DNA of 64,000 nt from Erinaceus europaeus (GCF_950295315.1 NC_080179.1:76096836-76160835), one strand, 5' to 3'. Counted from the first letter of the stretch, positions 9,113 to 20,523 are shown. Notes: generated by a model not told the origin, from the letters alone. A program made the numbers and translations.

Positions 9113-10148
9113 CGGGGCTATTGTTGGGACTCGGTGCCTGCACTATGAATCCACTGCTCCTGGAGGCTATTTTCCCCCTTTTGTTGCCCTTGTTGTTTAT
9201 TGTTGTTGTTGTCATCGTCGCTGTTGGAAAGGACAGAGAGAAATGGAGAGAGGAGGGAATGACAGGGGGGAAAGAAAGACAGACACCTGCAGGCCTGCTT
9301 CACTTTCGGGTGTCTCTCTCTCTCTCCAGCAGGGTGGTCTCCAGGGGAAAGGTAACGGCTGGTTCTTTCTCGCTCACGACAGGGGTGACACGAAGTAAAA
9401 GACACCAGGGGATTCTTAGCGTGCCTAGAATCTGAGTCCTAGAATCCCAGAATCCTAGAGTCCGTTTATTAGCAAAGTGGACATGAGTTAAATAGAAAGG
9501 CAATGGAGGTAATTATTGTTGAAATATGTCAGAAATTACAGTTCTCTTAACGGTCAGCATGCCCCTATGGTAGGGGGCTGGTATGACAGGAATTGATGAG
9601 ATACAAGACAGTTATTCTCCATGACGCAAGCAACTTAATTATCCAAAGGTATTTGAGAGAAGCATAGGGGTTAAACCCGTAGGGTGAGACAGAGAGAAGA
9701 TGGATATCAAAAGGCCATATAGTTTGGAATTTCTCTTGTCTGGGGTCTGAGGTGTGTGATGGAGTGTGTGATGAGGTGTGTTCTTCTGTGATCAGAAGGT
9801 GACTTTGAATAAGTGAATCTGCGGCCATGTGGCCTGCAGTTAATGGAGGGAAGTACTGGGGTATCTGTGGGCCTGAGAGTCAAGAAGGAAAGAACCAAGT
9901 CTGAGTTTCCCCCCTTATGCTCACCTCGGTTGAGAGAGACTCACCAAGAGGTTATCTTCTCAGACCTCCATCCAGGGACGGGGGTGGTTCTCCCTAAGCT
10001 CTACCAGGCTCACACATGTTCCCAACACTTCACTACCTGTGAAGCGACTCCCCTGCTGGTGGGGAGCTGGGGGCTCGAACCCAGATCCTTACCCCAGTCC
10101 TTGTGCTTTGCGCCACGTGCGCTTAACCCGCTGCGCCACCGCCTGACT
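9113..10148 (-). mobile_element. family A-long SINE interrupted by a solo LTR
   Basis: SINE parts at 9113-9303 and 10034-10148 are contiguous in the consensus. The break falls at CTTCAC, duplicated as the target site of the LTR. Confidence 0.85.
9304..10027 (-). mobile_element. solo LTR, probable class II ERV
   Basis: A 724-bp insert with 6-bp target duplication CTTCAC (9298-9303, 10028-10033). The right end is CCAACA. The left end reads TTTCGGG, consistent with one change from TG. AATAAA lies on the - strand near 9463. No internal sequence or second LTR. Confidence 0.7.
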
Positions 10149-10149
10149 G

Positions 10150-10300
10150 CTTGTAGTTCATTTTCTATTGCTAGTAGTAGTCCACTCTGAATATACCAAA
10201 TGTTTGGATGGGCACTCTGGTTGTTTCCATCTTTGACTATTATGATTAAACGACCTGGGAATGTTCCCCTCCAAGTCTTTGATAAGTACAGATTATTAAA
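10150..10300 (-). mobile_element. old L1 fragment (possible)
   Basis: Contains phrases typical of antisense L1, such as GGTTGTTTCCATCTTTGACTA. Boundaries uncertain. Confidence 0.45.
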
Positions 10301-10377
10301 TTTGATACGTATCCTTCCAGAAGTATTAGTTATGTAAGTATCGTATAGTCACATTTCTTTAAAAATTAAAAAAAACT

Positions 10378-10658
10378 ATTTATTTACTTATTCCCTTCTG
10401 TTGCCCTTGTTGTTTTATTGCTGTAGTTATTGTTGTTGTTACTGATGTCGTTGTTGTTACATAGGACAGAGATAAATGGAGAGAGGAGGGGAAGACAGAG
10501 AGGGGGAGAGAAAGACAGACACCTGCAGACCTGCTTCACCGCCTGGGAAGTGACCCTTGTGCAGGTGGGAAGCCGGGGGCTCGAACCAGGATCCTTAACG
10601 CTGGTCCTTGCGCTTTGCGCCACATGCGCTTAACCTGCTGCGCTACCGCCCAACTCCC
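10378..10658 (-). mobile_element. family A SINE
   Basis: Full-length, - strand. Followed at 10670-10860 by a diverged purine-rich SINE-like stretch. Confidence 0.85.
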
Positions 10659-11249
10659 CTGGACCTACTTTTATTTAGAGCAACATAGACAGAGAAGGAG
10701 AGAGAGGGAGAGGTAGATGGAGAGAGAGAGAGGGAGAGCGAGCGAGCGAGCGAGAGAGGTGTCAAGATACCCAAAATACTGGAGCTTCCTCTGGCAGTGT
10801 GGCACTCCCACGTGGTTCCAGGACTCCAGCCTGGGCCTTATTCACGACAAGGCAAAAAGCCTCTACCCCCCACATTAAACAAACAAGCAGACGATCTGTT
10901 TTCATAGTGCAAAGTACAGGATTTGCTCATCTCTGAACTATTATGACGTGCTTTTCAATCGTCATTGCGCGTTGCTGTTTGCTCTGGTCTTCTGGACACC
11001 GACGGCGACAGGTTAAGCTACACAGCCACCACCTGCACATGCCTCTGTGCATTGTGAGAAGTGACTGGGCGTCTTTTTGTGCTTGTCGTCACTGTTGCCT
11101 TCATCTCTTTCCGCGCCCATCCCTCATTTGTTATTTATCCCCTATGGGGTGCCACAAGTCCTGACTGGAGCATTCCCAGCAGGCTTGTCTAAACCTAATT
11201 CCCTGCGGAGCTCTTGCACACCAGTACGAGGCTATTTGTTCCTTCCTCC

Positions 11250-11843
11250 AACACACACACGCACACACGCACACGCACACCCCTTGCTTCCCTAACACAC
11301 ACACACACTCACACAAACACACACACACACAAACCCACACACACACACTCACATACACACACTCACACACACACACACTCACACACACCACACACACTCA
11401 CACACACACACTTAAATACACTCACACACACACATACCACACACACACACTCACACACACCACACACACACTCACACCACAAACACACACACACACTCAC
11501 ACACACCACAAACACACACACCACACCCACACATACACCACAAACACACACACTCACACACACACCACACACACACTCACACACACACACACCACACACA
11601 CAAACACACACACACACTCACATACACCACAAACACACACACCACACCCACACATACACCACAAACACACACACCACACCCACACATACACCACAAACAC
11701 ACACACTCACACACACACACACCACACACACAAACACACACACACTCACACTCTCACACACACTCACACACACCACAAACACACACACAACACCCACACC
11801 ACAAACACACACACACACACACACTCATACACACACACACACA

Positions 11844-11901
<58 letters not shown>
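11250..11901. repeat. (CA)n microsatellite, about 650 bp
   Basis: CA dinucleotides broken by CTCACA, CCACA and AAACA steps, ending in an uninterrupted stretch at 11838-11900. Thr-His and Val-Cys frames here are artefacts. Confidence 0.97.
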
Positions 11902-11902
<1 letters not shown>

Positions 11903-13032
11903 CTCCTTTGTTTCCTTAGCCGTAGCAATTAGTCTTTCAGCCTATCTGGGGGTGTAGGTCTGATGGCTACTGGTGGGCCCAAGTAGGGAAGCCAACAGAA
12001 ATCTCACTACTTATGCAAGATGTTTGTTTTTTTGCTTTGGTTTTTGGTTTGTTCCTTTTCTGGCTTGTTTTTCTGTTCATGTTTTGGGTGGAGCCTAGAG
12101 CTCTTAGCCATGTGAACCTTGAGTTAAGCCCCACCTTTTCTTGCCTTTAATGGGGTGTCTTATGATTTCAGCTATCTCAGAAAAGCTTTGTTGATAATAA
12201 AGAATTTATCTAGCCCTGCTGTGCCATGTGCTCTGGATTCTGTAGAAAATGTGAGGTAACAGGGAGATAGGTTTCTTGGGGTCACAATCTTAGAATTCTA
12301 ATAGTTGAGAAAGACCTCAGGTACAAGATAGTAGGAGTTACACTTCTAAACAGTGAGAAGGGAAGAGTCACAAATCATAAAGGCTTTCACAAAACATGAC
12401 ATTGGAACTTTGAGAGAAGGATAGAATTCTAAGGGAAAAAAGCATAATGTGAAATTTATAAAATCTTAAAGAAATAAAGCAAATACCTTTATCTTATTTT
12501 AATTGCTGTTTTCATATTTCCTTCTACTCTTTCTTAGCCTACATACATATGTCTGTAGCTAGCATAGAATAGATGCTCTGCAGTTTGGTTTTCCCTCTTG
12601 AGCTTTTAGTTAATTTCTGTCATTAAATAATAGTAATAATGCCACTAATAGGATATGTTATTGCCTTCAAAGGAATATACAGGATGATCTAGGACTTTAA
12701 AATGAAGAGGTAGGGTTGGTGAAGGCTATCCCAGATAGCAGGAACTGGCAGCAGTGACAAACTCATAGGACACTAATTAAATTTGGCTGTTGATTTTCTT
12801 GGAAGCAGCAATAACAATTTGATACTTTAGGCCTTTCTTTTTATCTAAACAAGTCATCTATAAATAACCATACAGTTTTCACTTTCATAAAAGCTTTTTA
12901 ATCAACTTTATCCTTAAAAAATAAAATTCTTCCAATTCTATCTAGTGCCATGACTGTTAGGTGTACGTATGCAAATCTATGTGTCTCAGGTACAAAGTAT
13001 ATGGAAGTAAAATACACCTTTTTCCATTTTAG
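11902..13032 (+). other. repeat-poor intron 1 sequence before exon 2
   Basis: About 1.1 kb of AT-rich sequence with no recognised element, ending in the exon 2 branch and pyrimidine region. It may include conserved intronic elements. Confidence 0.5.
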
Positions 13033-13106
13033 GAGAATTCCCGAGTTGTAAGAGTAAGAATTATAGCTGGAATCGGTCTTGCCAAAAAGGATATCTTGGG
13101 ATCTAG
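13033..13106 (+). CDS. NEDD4: NEDD4 exon 2 (C2 domain, first strands and calcium loop 1)
   Basis: The acceptor is a pyrimidine-rich tract ending TTTTAG before 13033, and the donor is GTAAGT at 13107. The 74 bases encode residues 16-39 plus two bases of codon 40: ENSRVVRVRIIAGIGLAKKD, then ILGS. This is the first C2 beta-strand pair with the start of calcium-binding loop 1. Compared with human NEDD4 as recalled, changes are conservative (I/V exchanges and A to S). Exon end phase is 2, and it joins exon 3 to restore a Ser codon. Intron 1 before it is about 12.1 kb. Confidence 0.95.
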
Positions 13107-13193
13107 GTAAGTGTAACATATTGAGTTGTAATTTGAAAACTTTGTACTACCAATTTATTTTCTAAACTTTGAGTAGATTAAAAATCAGATATT

Positions 13194-13490
13194 GGGGGTC
13201 GGGCGGTAGCGCAGTGGGTTAAGCGCATGTGTCGCAAAGCGCAAGGACCATCATAAGGATCCCGGTTCGAGCCCCCGGCTCCCCACCTGCAGGGGAGTCG
13301 CTTCCCAGGCGGTGAAGCAGGTCTGCAGGTGTCTGTCTTTCTCTCCCCCTCTCTGTCTTCCCCTCCTCTCTCCATTTCTCTCTGTCCTAGCCAACAACGA
13401 TGACATCAGTAACAACAACAATAATGACTACAACAATAAAAAACAAGGGTAACCAAAAAAAGGGAAAATAAATAAGTAAAATAAATATTT
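13194..13490 (+). mobile_element. family A SINE
   Basis: Full-length. The target duplication AATCAGATATT/AATCTGATATT flanks it. It lies only about 90 bp after exon 2. Confidence 0.9.
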
Positions 13491-14644
13491 TTAAAAAATC
13501 TGATATTATTGCATGTACAAACTATTGTATTTACTGTCAACTGTAAGAACATCAATCCCCCAATAAAGAAATTTTAAAAAGGAACTTCAGAAAATTGGAT
13601 ATTATTATTTATAAATTGGTGTGTGAGGTAGAATAATCTTTCCAACTGGCAGCTTACTGAAGTCCTTACCTCAAATCCGAAATTTGGGAATTCGACAAAG
13701 GTCCAAGTCAGAATAGTAGTTATCAGATACTTCACTGGGTTCTGTGTGTGGGACTTGGTGATATTCTAACGCACGAATCCTTTAGCAGCTAGCAACCATG
13801 AACTCCGTGTACCTAGGAAAGAAGAGGTGTGAAAGCAGGGGAGGGAGCCTCGCAGGACCTTCTGATAGAGGCTGCTCATGTGCGGAGGCGGGCGTACTGA
13901 TTAATTTCTGCTTTTATGAAATAGTTTGAAGCTAGGTGGAATCTGAAAAAAAAATTCTAGTCTTCATGTCTTTGGAAACTTAGTGGCTGGATATGAAGGG
14001 ACATGGCAGAAGTGGTGAGTCTAGAAAGGGAAGGAGTAGAGAAGAGAATGCCCAGTTCTGTTTACTGACACCTCTTCCTGATCCTGAATTACACATGGAC
14101 ACAGCAGATGTAGAACACCTCAGCCAAAGCAAAAGGTCTCATGAGTGATTAGAGTTAACTGCCCGAGAACCAGGATGTACAGTACGTGCACAACCAAGAA
14201 AATTAGTTGCATAATCCTGCAGAATACTTCCCAAGGAAAATTGCACTCTCCGCAACTTAATGTTTATAATGTTAAGACTATAATCCAAAGTTGCAGGATC
14301 TATAAAGAACTAGGAAAGTAGAACCCATTCTCAGTAGAGAAAAACTATCCTCACAATGTTACAGAAAAAGATTGGAACGCTCAGAAATAAAACAAAAGCA
14401 AGCACATGTCAAAATTCCAGGACTGAAAAAAATACAATAGTTAAAGTTTAAATTGCTGGATGCAATTAACAGCATTGTGAACACAAGAAGGAAACGAGCT
14501 AAGCAGATAGAGCAGTAGAAATTATGCCCCACTTGGAAGATGAGAGAGAAAAATATCTGAAAAATGAGCCAAGTCTTGAGGACTTGCTAGATAATGCAAA
14601 GCTGCCTCCCGTAACGTTTCTAGAGTCACAGAAATAGAGAGAGA
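13491..14644. other. intron 2 sequence, mostly unique
   Basis: An L1-type 3' terminus (GTAAGAACATCAATCCCCCA then AATAAAG) lies at 13510-13580. The rest shows no recognised feature. Confidence 0.45.
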
Positions 14645-14931
14645 GGGAGTTGGGCTGTAGCGCAGCGGGTTAAGTGCAGGTGGCGCAAAGCACAAGGACC
14701 AGGCTAAGGATCCTGGTTCGAGCCCCCGGCTCCCCACCTGCAGGGGAGTCGCTTCCCAGGCGGTGAAGCAGGTCTGCAGGTGTCTGTCTTTCTCTCCCCC
14801 TCTCTGTCTTTCCCTCCTCTCTCCATTTCTCTCTGTCCCATCCAACAACATCAATAACAACAGCAATAATAACTACAACAATAACACAAGGGCAACAAAA
14901 GGGAATAAATTAAAGAAATAAATATTAGAAA
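14645..14931 (+). mobile_element. family A SINE
   Basis: Full-length with AGAAATAGA target duplication on both sides. Confidence 0.9.
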
Positions 14932-14959
14932 AAAAGAAATAGAATAAAGCACAACACTA

Positions 14960-15239
14960 ATTTAAAAAAATATTTATTTTCCCTTTTGTTGCCCTTGTTG
15001 TTTTTCATTGGTGTTGTAGTTATTGATGTCGTCATTGTTGTTGGATAGGACAGAGAGAAATGGAGAGAGGAGGGGAAGACAGAGGGGGAGAGAAAGACAG
15101 ACACCTGCAGACCTGCTTCACCGCCTGTGAAGCGACTCCCCTGCAGGTGGGGAGCCGGGGGCTCGAACCGGGATCCTTATGCTGGTCCCTGCGCTTTGCG
15201 CCACATGCGCTTAACCCGCTGCGCTACAGCCCGACTCCC
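14960..15239 (-). mobile_element. family A SINE
   Basis: Target duplication CACAACACT. Its right target copy was reused by the next SINE. Confidence 0.9.
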
Positions 15240-15267
15240 ACAACACTATTTTTTTTTTTAAGTTTTT

Positions 15268-15555
15268 TTTAATATTTATTTATTCATTTTCCCTTTGTTT
15301 TTGCCCTTGTTGTTTTATTGTTGTAGTTATTGTTGTTGTTATTGATGTCGTCGTTGTTGGATAGGACAGAGAGAAATGGAAAGAGGAGGGGAAGACAGAG
15401 GGGGAGAGAAAGACAGACACCTGCAGACCTGCTTCACCGCCTGGGAAGCGACTCCCCTGCAGGTGGGGAGCTGGGGGCTCGAACAGGGATCCTCTCAACG
15501 GTCATTGTGCTTTGCGCCACCTGCGCTTAACCCGCTGCGCTACCGCCCGACTCCC
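15268..15555 (-). mobile_element. family A SINE
   Basis: Same orientation and same AACACTA target as the SINE at 14960, giving two serial insertions at one site. Confidence 0.9.
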
Positions 15556-15611
15556 AACACTAATTTTTTAAAGGGCTAAAATATAGATCCAACATTTAAT
15601 GTCCTCTCTCT

Positions 15612-15944
15612 CTCTCTCTCTCTTTTTTTTTTTGTCTCCCGGGTTATTGCTAGGACTCGGTGCCAGCACTGCGAATCCACTGCTCCTGGAGGCTATTCCC
15701 CCCCCCCATTTTTGTTGCCCTTGTTGTTATTATTATTGCTGTTGTTGTTGGATAGGACAGAGAGAAATGGAGAGAGGAGGGGAAGACAGAGGGGGAGAGA
15801 AAGACAGACACCTGCAGGCCTGCTTCACCGCCTGTGAAGCGACTCCCCTGCAGGTGGGGGGCCGGGGCCTCGAACTGGTATCCTTATGCCGGTCCTTGCG
15901 CTTTGCACACGTGTGCTTAACCTGCTACGCTACCTCCTGACTCC
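15612..15944 (-). mobile_element. family A-long SINE
   Basis: Carries the 3' extension (ATGAATCCACTGCTCCTGG-type sequence). Target duplication CATTTAATG. Confidence 0.88.
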
Positions 15945-15977
15945 CCATTTAATGACTTCTGGGTTTTTTTCCTTGTT

Positions 15978-16107
15978 TTTTAAATTTTTTAAAAATTTAT
16001 TCCCTTTTGTTGCCCTTGTTATTTCTTATTGTTCTAGTTATTGTTGTTGTTAGTTGTTGTTGTTGGATAGGACAGAGAGAAATGGAGAGAGGAGGGGAAG
16101 ACAGAGA
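15978..16107 (-). mobile_element. family A SINE, truncated
   Basis: Only the tail and CT-rich body remain. The tRNA-like head is lost at about 16107. Confidence 0.8.
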
Positions 16108-16204
16108 GGTGATACCCACCTCACCAGCCAATCAGCTGAATCAACCCTGGTGATCAGTGGGGTGATAGATGTCACAGTCAGATCACCCCTCACATCCTAT
16201 CCTT

Positions 16205-16360
16205 AATGTTTGGGGCTCGTTCAAGCCCCAGTCCTCACCTGCGAGGGTGCGGGAAAGCTTCACAAGTGGTGAAACTGTGCTTAAGATACCTCTCTGTCTC
16301 TCTCCCCTTCTTCCCTCTTGATTTCTGGCTGTCTCTACCCAACAAATAAATCATTTTAAA
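16205..16360 (+). mobile_element. family B SINE, diverged
   Basis: CACCTGCGAGGGTGCGGGAA and AAGCTTCACAAGTGGTGAA are the family B core. Confidence 0.7.
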
Positions 16361-16364
16361 AAAA

Positions 16365-16640
16365 GGGAGCTGGGAGGTAGCGCAGCGGGTTAAGTGCACA
16401 TGGTTTAAAGCGCAAGGACCAGCGTAAGGATCCTGGTTCGAGCCCCCAGCTCCCCACCTGCAGGGGAGTCGCTTCCCAGGTGGTGAAGCAGGTCTGCAGG
16501 TGTCTGTCTTTCTCTCCCCCTCTGTCTTCCCCTCCTCTCTCCATTTCTCTCTGTCCTATCCAACAATGACGACATCAATAACAACAATAATAACTACAAC
16601 AAGGGCAACAAAAGGGAAAATAAAAAAAGTTTTAAAAAGT
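16365..16640 (+). mobile_element. family A SINE
   Basis: Full-length, with A- and B-box intact. Confidence 0.9.
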
Positions 16641-16644
16641 TCAG

Positions 16645-17232
16645 AACTGGACAGCTTTACTGGGAAAGCCAAACAATTTTTCAGAGATTTAATACCTACC
16701 TACCTTTTTTTTTTTTTTAGCTCTTCCAAATATTGAAAGTGTGAGAAAGCTTACCCATATATTTTATAGAGCCAACATTACCTTCATACCCAAACCAGAC
16801 TAATAGAATCACATGGCAATTTTGAACTAAAAGCACTTTTGCGATTATTTTGTAAAATATGTTTATTTCCTTGAGATAACTTGGAGTGATCTGAGGTCTT
16901 AAAAAACAAATCTTTAGGATCATTGGACTATCCATCTTAACTTGAAAGAGGAAAAATGGTACTATGCCTCAAACAAAATTCCAGATGTATAAAAAGACTG
17001 GAAGTCAATTGTGATGAAAAGGTCAGCTTTCTCGTTCTTCGCCTGATTCACTAATATATCTTTAGCTTTTTAACAAGATGCAGAAAGTATTCTAATTACA
17101 TGTTCCTTCCAAAGAAATCATTACTTTTAACTTTTATAAAATTTGCTAACAAGACATATTCTATAACTTTTATAATTTGGATAATCTGAGTTTGTGATAA
17201 GCAGCAGTTAACATTTTTAAACATTTTGACAG
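16645..17232 (+). other. repeat-free intron 2 end
   Basis: AT-rich sequence upstream of exon 3 with no element recognised. Confidence 0.5.
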
Positions 17233-17311
17233 TGACCCTTATGTGAGAGTGACGTTGTACGACCCAGTGAAGGGAATTTTCACCAGCGTGCACACGAAAA
17301 CCATTAAAAAG
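17233..17311 (+). CDS. NEDD4: NEDD4 exon 3 (C2 domain core)
   Basis: The acceptor is TTTTGACAG and the donor GTTAGA at 17312, a weaker donor than those of its neighbours. The exon completes codon 40 (Ser) and encodes residues 41-66: DPYVRVTLYDPVKGIFTSVH and then TKTIKK. The DPYV motif carries an aspartate of calcium loop 1, and the strand that follows is the most conserved part of NEDD4-family C2 domains. It ends in phase 0. Confidence 0.95.
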
Positions 17312-17431
17312 GTTAGACTTAACTCTATTAATATAATTTTAAATACTTTTAATTTTAACTTTTAATTTTAAATTTTACTGCCATGTGACAAATAAAACAA
17401 AATGAGTTATACTATGTTTATTGTCTTTTAG

Positions 17432-17470
17432 ACTTTGAACCCAAAATGGAATGAAGAAATTCTGTTTCGC
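17432..17470 (+). CDS. NEDD4: NEDD4 exon 4 (C2, LNPKWNE motif)
   Basis: This small 39-base exon encodes residues 67-79, TLNPKWNEEILFR. The NPxWNE motif is a hallmark of C2 domains. The acceptor is TGTCTTTTAG and the donor GTAAGT. It is only 120 bp downstream of exon 3 and begins and ends in phase 0, so skipping it would keep the frame but remove a core strand. Confidence 0.95.
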
Positions 17471-17602
17471 GTAAGTATGCATTTTATTACATTAAAACAG
17501 TTAAAAAAAATTGTATAGGTTATTGATGATACATTCTCACTTTTGATAACTTAAAGTGTATCTTATAGGAATTTGCCTAAATTAAAAAATCTATTTAAAG
17601 TG

Positions 17603-18232
17603 GGGGGATGTTGTTTTCGACGGGTTATGTTGTTTTCGCCGGGCTGGCTTCACGGGCGGGTAACAGACGACCAGGGACTCATGGTTGAGCTGTAGGCAGT
17701 ATCTCTTTATTCATGCAGGACGCAGCACAATCTAAGATGAGCTAAGCTAAACTCAAGGTAAAGTAAAATTCACAATGCTGTCTTTATATATACTTGCTAA
17801 GTAGGGTGGAAACAGGATGTGACATAGAGAGGGTGGAGAGAAAAGTGACTGGTGAAAATCAGAGTGTGACAAGGAGAGGATCAGGGTGTGACAAGGAGGG
17901 GGCGGAGCAGGCGAGAATCCTATCACTGAACCACCAATGCCCTGGAGGGAGGGTGGTACTTGTTAACAGTGGTTATGTAAATAGAATGAAGTGGTTATGT
18001 AAATAGAATAGTGTTAAGCAGGGGGGATTTAAACCAAATGAAACAGAAGGGGTCTCATGCATACCAACAGGGGGAGACAGCATAATGGTTATGTAAATAG
18101 ACTCTCATGCCTGAGGCTCCTAAGTCCCAGGTTCAGTCCCCCCCCCCCCCATCATAAGCCAGAGCTGAGCAGTGTTCTGGGGTGTGTGTGTGTGTTCATC
18201 TCTCTCAAAAATAAAATTAATAAAAATTTTTT
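17603..18232 (+). mobile_element. family C SINE with nested solo LTR
   Basis: The SINE's own target duplication, AAAAAATCTATTTAAAGTG, is at about 17584-17602 and 18235-18253. The SINE head was split after GGGGGA by the LTR at 17609-18069. The layering is fully readable. Confidence 0.88.
17609..18069 (-). mobile_element. solo LTR, class II ERV
   Basis: 461 bp, TGTTGTTTTCGACG to CATACCAACA, with 6-bp target duplication GGGGGA (17603-17608, 18070-18075). The - strand shows TATATAAAG then AATAAA. The first roughly 30 bp contain a short duplication of TGTTGTTTTCG. Confidence 0.9.
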
Positions 18233-18417
18233 AAAAAATCTATTTAAAGTGTTAAGGTATTTCCAAATGGCATTATCCGGGGGTCATTTATCTTATTCTG
18301 GAAAACATAGAAGTAAGATAGTGAAGAGATGCAAGATAGGTGTCTTAATTGGAATTATTCCATTCTTAGAAGCAAAACTGTTTTAAAGTCTGTTACATGT
18401 AGCCTTAGGTTAGCCTA

Positions 18418-18955
18418 GCCGGCACGTGCCGCAAAATGCAAGGACCGGCAGAAGGATCCCTGTTCAAGCCCCCAGCTCCCCACCTGCAGGGGAGTCGCTT
18501 CACAGGCGGTGAAGCAGGTCTGCAGGTGTCTGTCTTTCTCGCCCCCTCTCTGTCTCCCCCTCCTCTCTCCATTCCTCTCTGTCCTATCCAACAACGAACA
18601 ACATCAATAATAACTACAATAATAATAATAACAACAACAACAACAAAAATGGGAAAAATGGCCTCCAGGAGCAGAGACGACCCAAACTGCCCCTGCGGCT
18701 CCAGACAGACTATGACCCACATAGCCAACGACTGCCACCTCTCCAGATTCAAAGGAGGTCTCGAAACTTGACATCAGGCTCAACCTGACGCTGTTGTCTG
18801 GCTACGGAAGAAGGGCAAACGCTAGAAGAAGAAGAAGAAGAAGAAGAAGAAGAAGAAGAAGAAGAAGAAGAAGAAGAAGAAGAAGAAGAAGAGGTGCAGG
18901 CTGAGCCCCAGTGGTAACCCTTGAGGCAAAAACAAACAAACAAACAAACAAAATA
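18418..18955 (+). mobile_element. family A-long SINE with Vingi insertion
   Basis: The 5' head is truncated. The 3' extension is broken after CCTCCAGGAGCAG and resumes near 18892 with GGTGCAGGCTGAGCCCCAG. Confidence 0.85.
18673..18891 (+). mobile_element. Vingi 3' fragment
   Basis: About 150 bp matching the end of the reverse-transcriptase ORF and 3' UTR seen at 50660-50820, then about 70 bp of (AAG)n tail. Confidence 0.88.
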
Positions 18956-18967
18956 AATACTTATCAG

Positions 18968-19175
18968 GGGGCTACATGGTAGTACCAGGTGAAACACAAA
19001 CTTTACAGTGTGCAAGGACCCAGGTTCCAGCCCTTGGCCCCCACCTGCAGGAGAAAGCTTCACAAGTGGTAAAGCAGGCCCGCAGGTGTCTCTCTGTCTC
19101 CCTTCCTACCTCTCTCCCTCCCTTTGCAGTTTCTCTCTCTATCCAATAGTAAATAAAAATATTAAAATAAATTTC
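18968..19175 (+). mobile_element. family B SINE
   Basis: Head with TGCAAGGACCCAGGTTC, CT-rich body, AATAGTAAATAAA tail. Confidence 0.82.
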
Positions 19176-19397
19176 AGGAAAGATTCTTTTTCAAAGACAG
19201 TGGTAAAAAGTTTCAGTGCTGTGGGAGGCGGTTGAATGGCTGGGGGTAGGCGCTCAAGGATGCCGTTCTGAGCTCAGCCCCTGGCGTGGCATTTGCCAGA
19301 TTCAAGTTGTGCTTCTAGCTCTTTGCCATAAATACACACGTAAGTATTAAGTTTTATTTTGCAGAACCATTACGCTGTCTCCTCAGCCCTTAAGTTT

Positions 19398-19688
19398 TAT
19401 TATTTATTTATTTATTCCCTTTGGCTGCCCTTGTTGTTTTATTGTTGTAGTTCTTCTTGTTGTTGTTGTTATTGATGTCATCATTGTTGGCTAGGACAGA
19501 GAGAAATGGAGAGAGGAGGGGAAGACAGAGAGGGGGAGAGAAAGACAGACACCTGCAGACCTGCTTCACCGCCTGGGAAGCGACTTCCCTGCAGGTGGGG
19601 AGCCGGGGGCTCGAACCAGGATCCTGACTCTGGTCCTTGCGCTTTGTGCCACATGTGCTTAACCCGCTGCGCTTCCGCCTGACTCTCT
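19398..19688 (-). mobile_element. family A SINE
   Basis: Full-length with target duplication CTTAAGTTTTATT. Confidence 0.9.
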
Positions 19689-20149
19689 TAAGTTTTATTT
19701 TTATGAAAGGGGAGGAGGGAGGAAAGAGAGATATGGGGGGCGGGGGGAGACGGGGAAGGAGGAGTCTGGATTATGGTGCTTTGAGAAGCTGAACTTGGTA
19801 AGCTAGTTCCCTATTCCCAAAAGAACTTTTCAAATTTAAATTAAAATAATTCAGTTTAATTTTGGAAAATTTAAATTCTTCAACAGATGACACTAGACTG
19901 ACTAGAAAATCACACGGGAAGGAGTGAAGTTCAGTTTCTGGCTTAATTCTACTAAAATAAATTCCAGATTTGAACCTCTCTGGTTTTGATAGTTGCTTTG
20001 CCAAAAGTATTGCCTAATAGGGAATTTTAAAATCTCCAAAGTGATTTAGGTTTTTGCTAGTTTTTAAAATGATTTTATTGTTTTTACTTAACTGCTTTTT
20101 CTTCAGAAATAATGTAAAAAAATTTTAATAAACTTTTAATTTTATTTTT

Positions 20150-20346
20150 AAAATTTTATTTATTTATTATTGGATAGAGACAGAGAAATTGAGAGAGGTG
20201 GGGAAGACAGAAAGAGAGAGACAGAAACACCTGCAGCCCTGCTTCAGTACTCGTGAAGCTTTCCCCCTGCAGGTGGGGACCAGGAGCTTGAACCTGGGTC
20301 CTTGTGCACTGTAGTGTGTGCTCAACCAGGTGTGACACCTGGTCCT
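20150..20346 (-). mobile_element. family B SINE
   Basis: TTATTGGATAGAGACAGAGA body and a tRNA-like head at the right end. Confidence 0.82.
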
Positions 20347-20405
20347 CAGAAATAATTATTTTCCCCAGTGTATCATAGTTTTTTTCTTTTTTCAGTGTTT
20401 TCTCT

Positions 20406-20423
20406 TCTTCTTCTAGCGTTTGC
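20406..20423 (-). mobile_element. 18-nt Vingi 3'-terminal micro-insertion
   Basis: On the - strand GCAAACGCTAGAAGAAGA, identical to the 3' terminus of the Vingi copies here, bracketed by a perfect 13-bp duplication CAGTGTTTTCTCT (20393-20405, 20424-20436). Confidence 0.75.
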
Positions 20424-20523
20424 CAGTGTTTTCTCTAAATTTAGTCATTGACTTGTGGGTGTCTATCTTGTTCCCAATTTTGTTGGATATATATCTATCC
20501 TTTCTGCATTAAGCATACTTTTA

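Noticed and set aside
11214..11957. Thr-His and Val-Cys rich frames
   Set aside because: Translations of the CA microsatellite.
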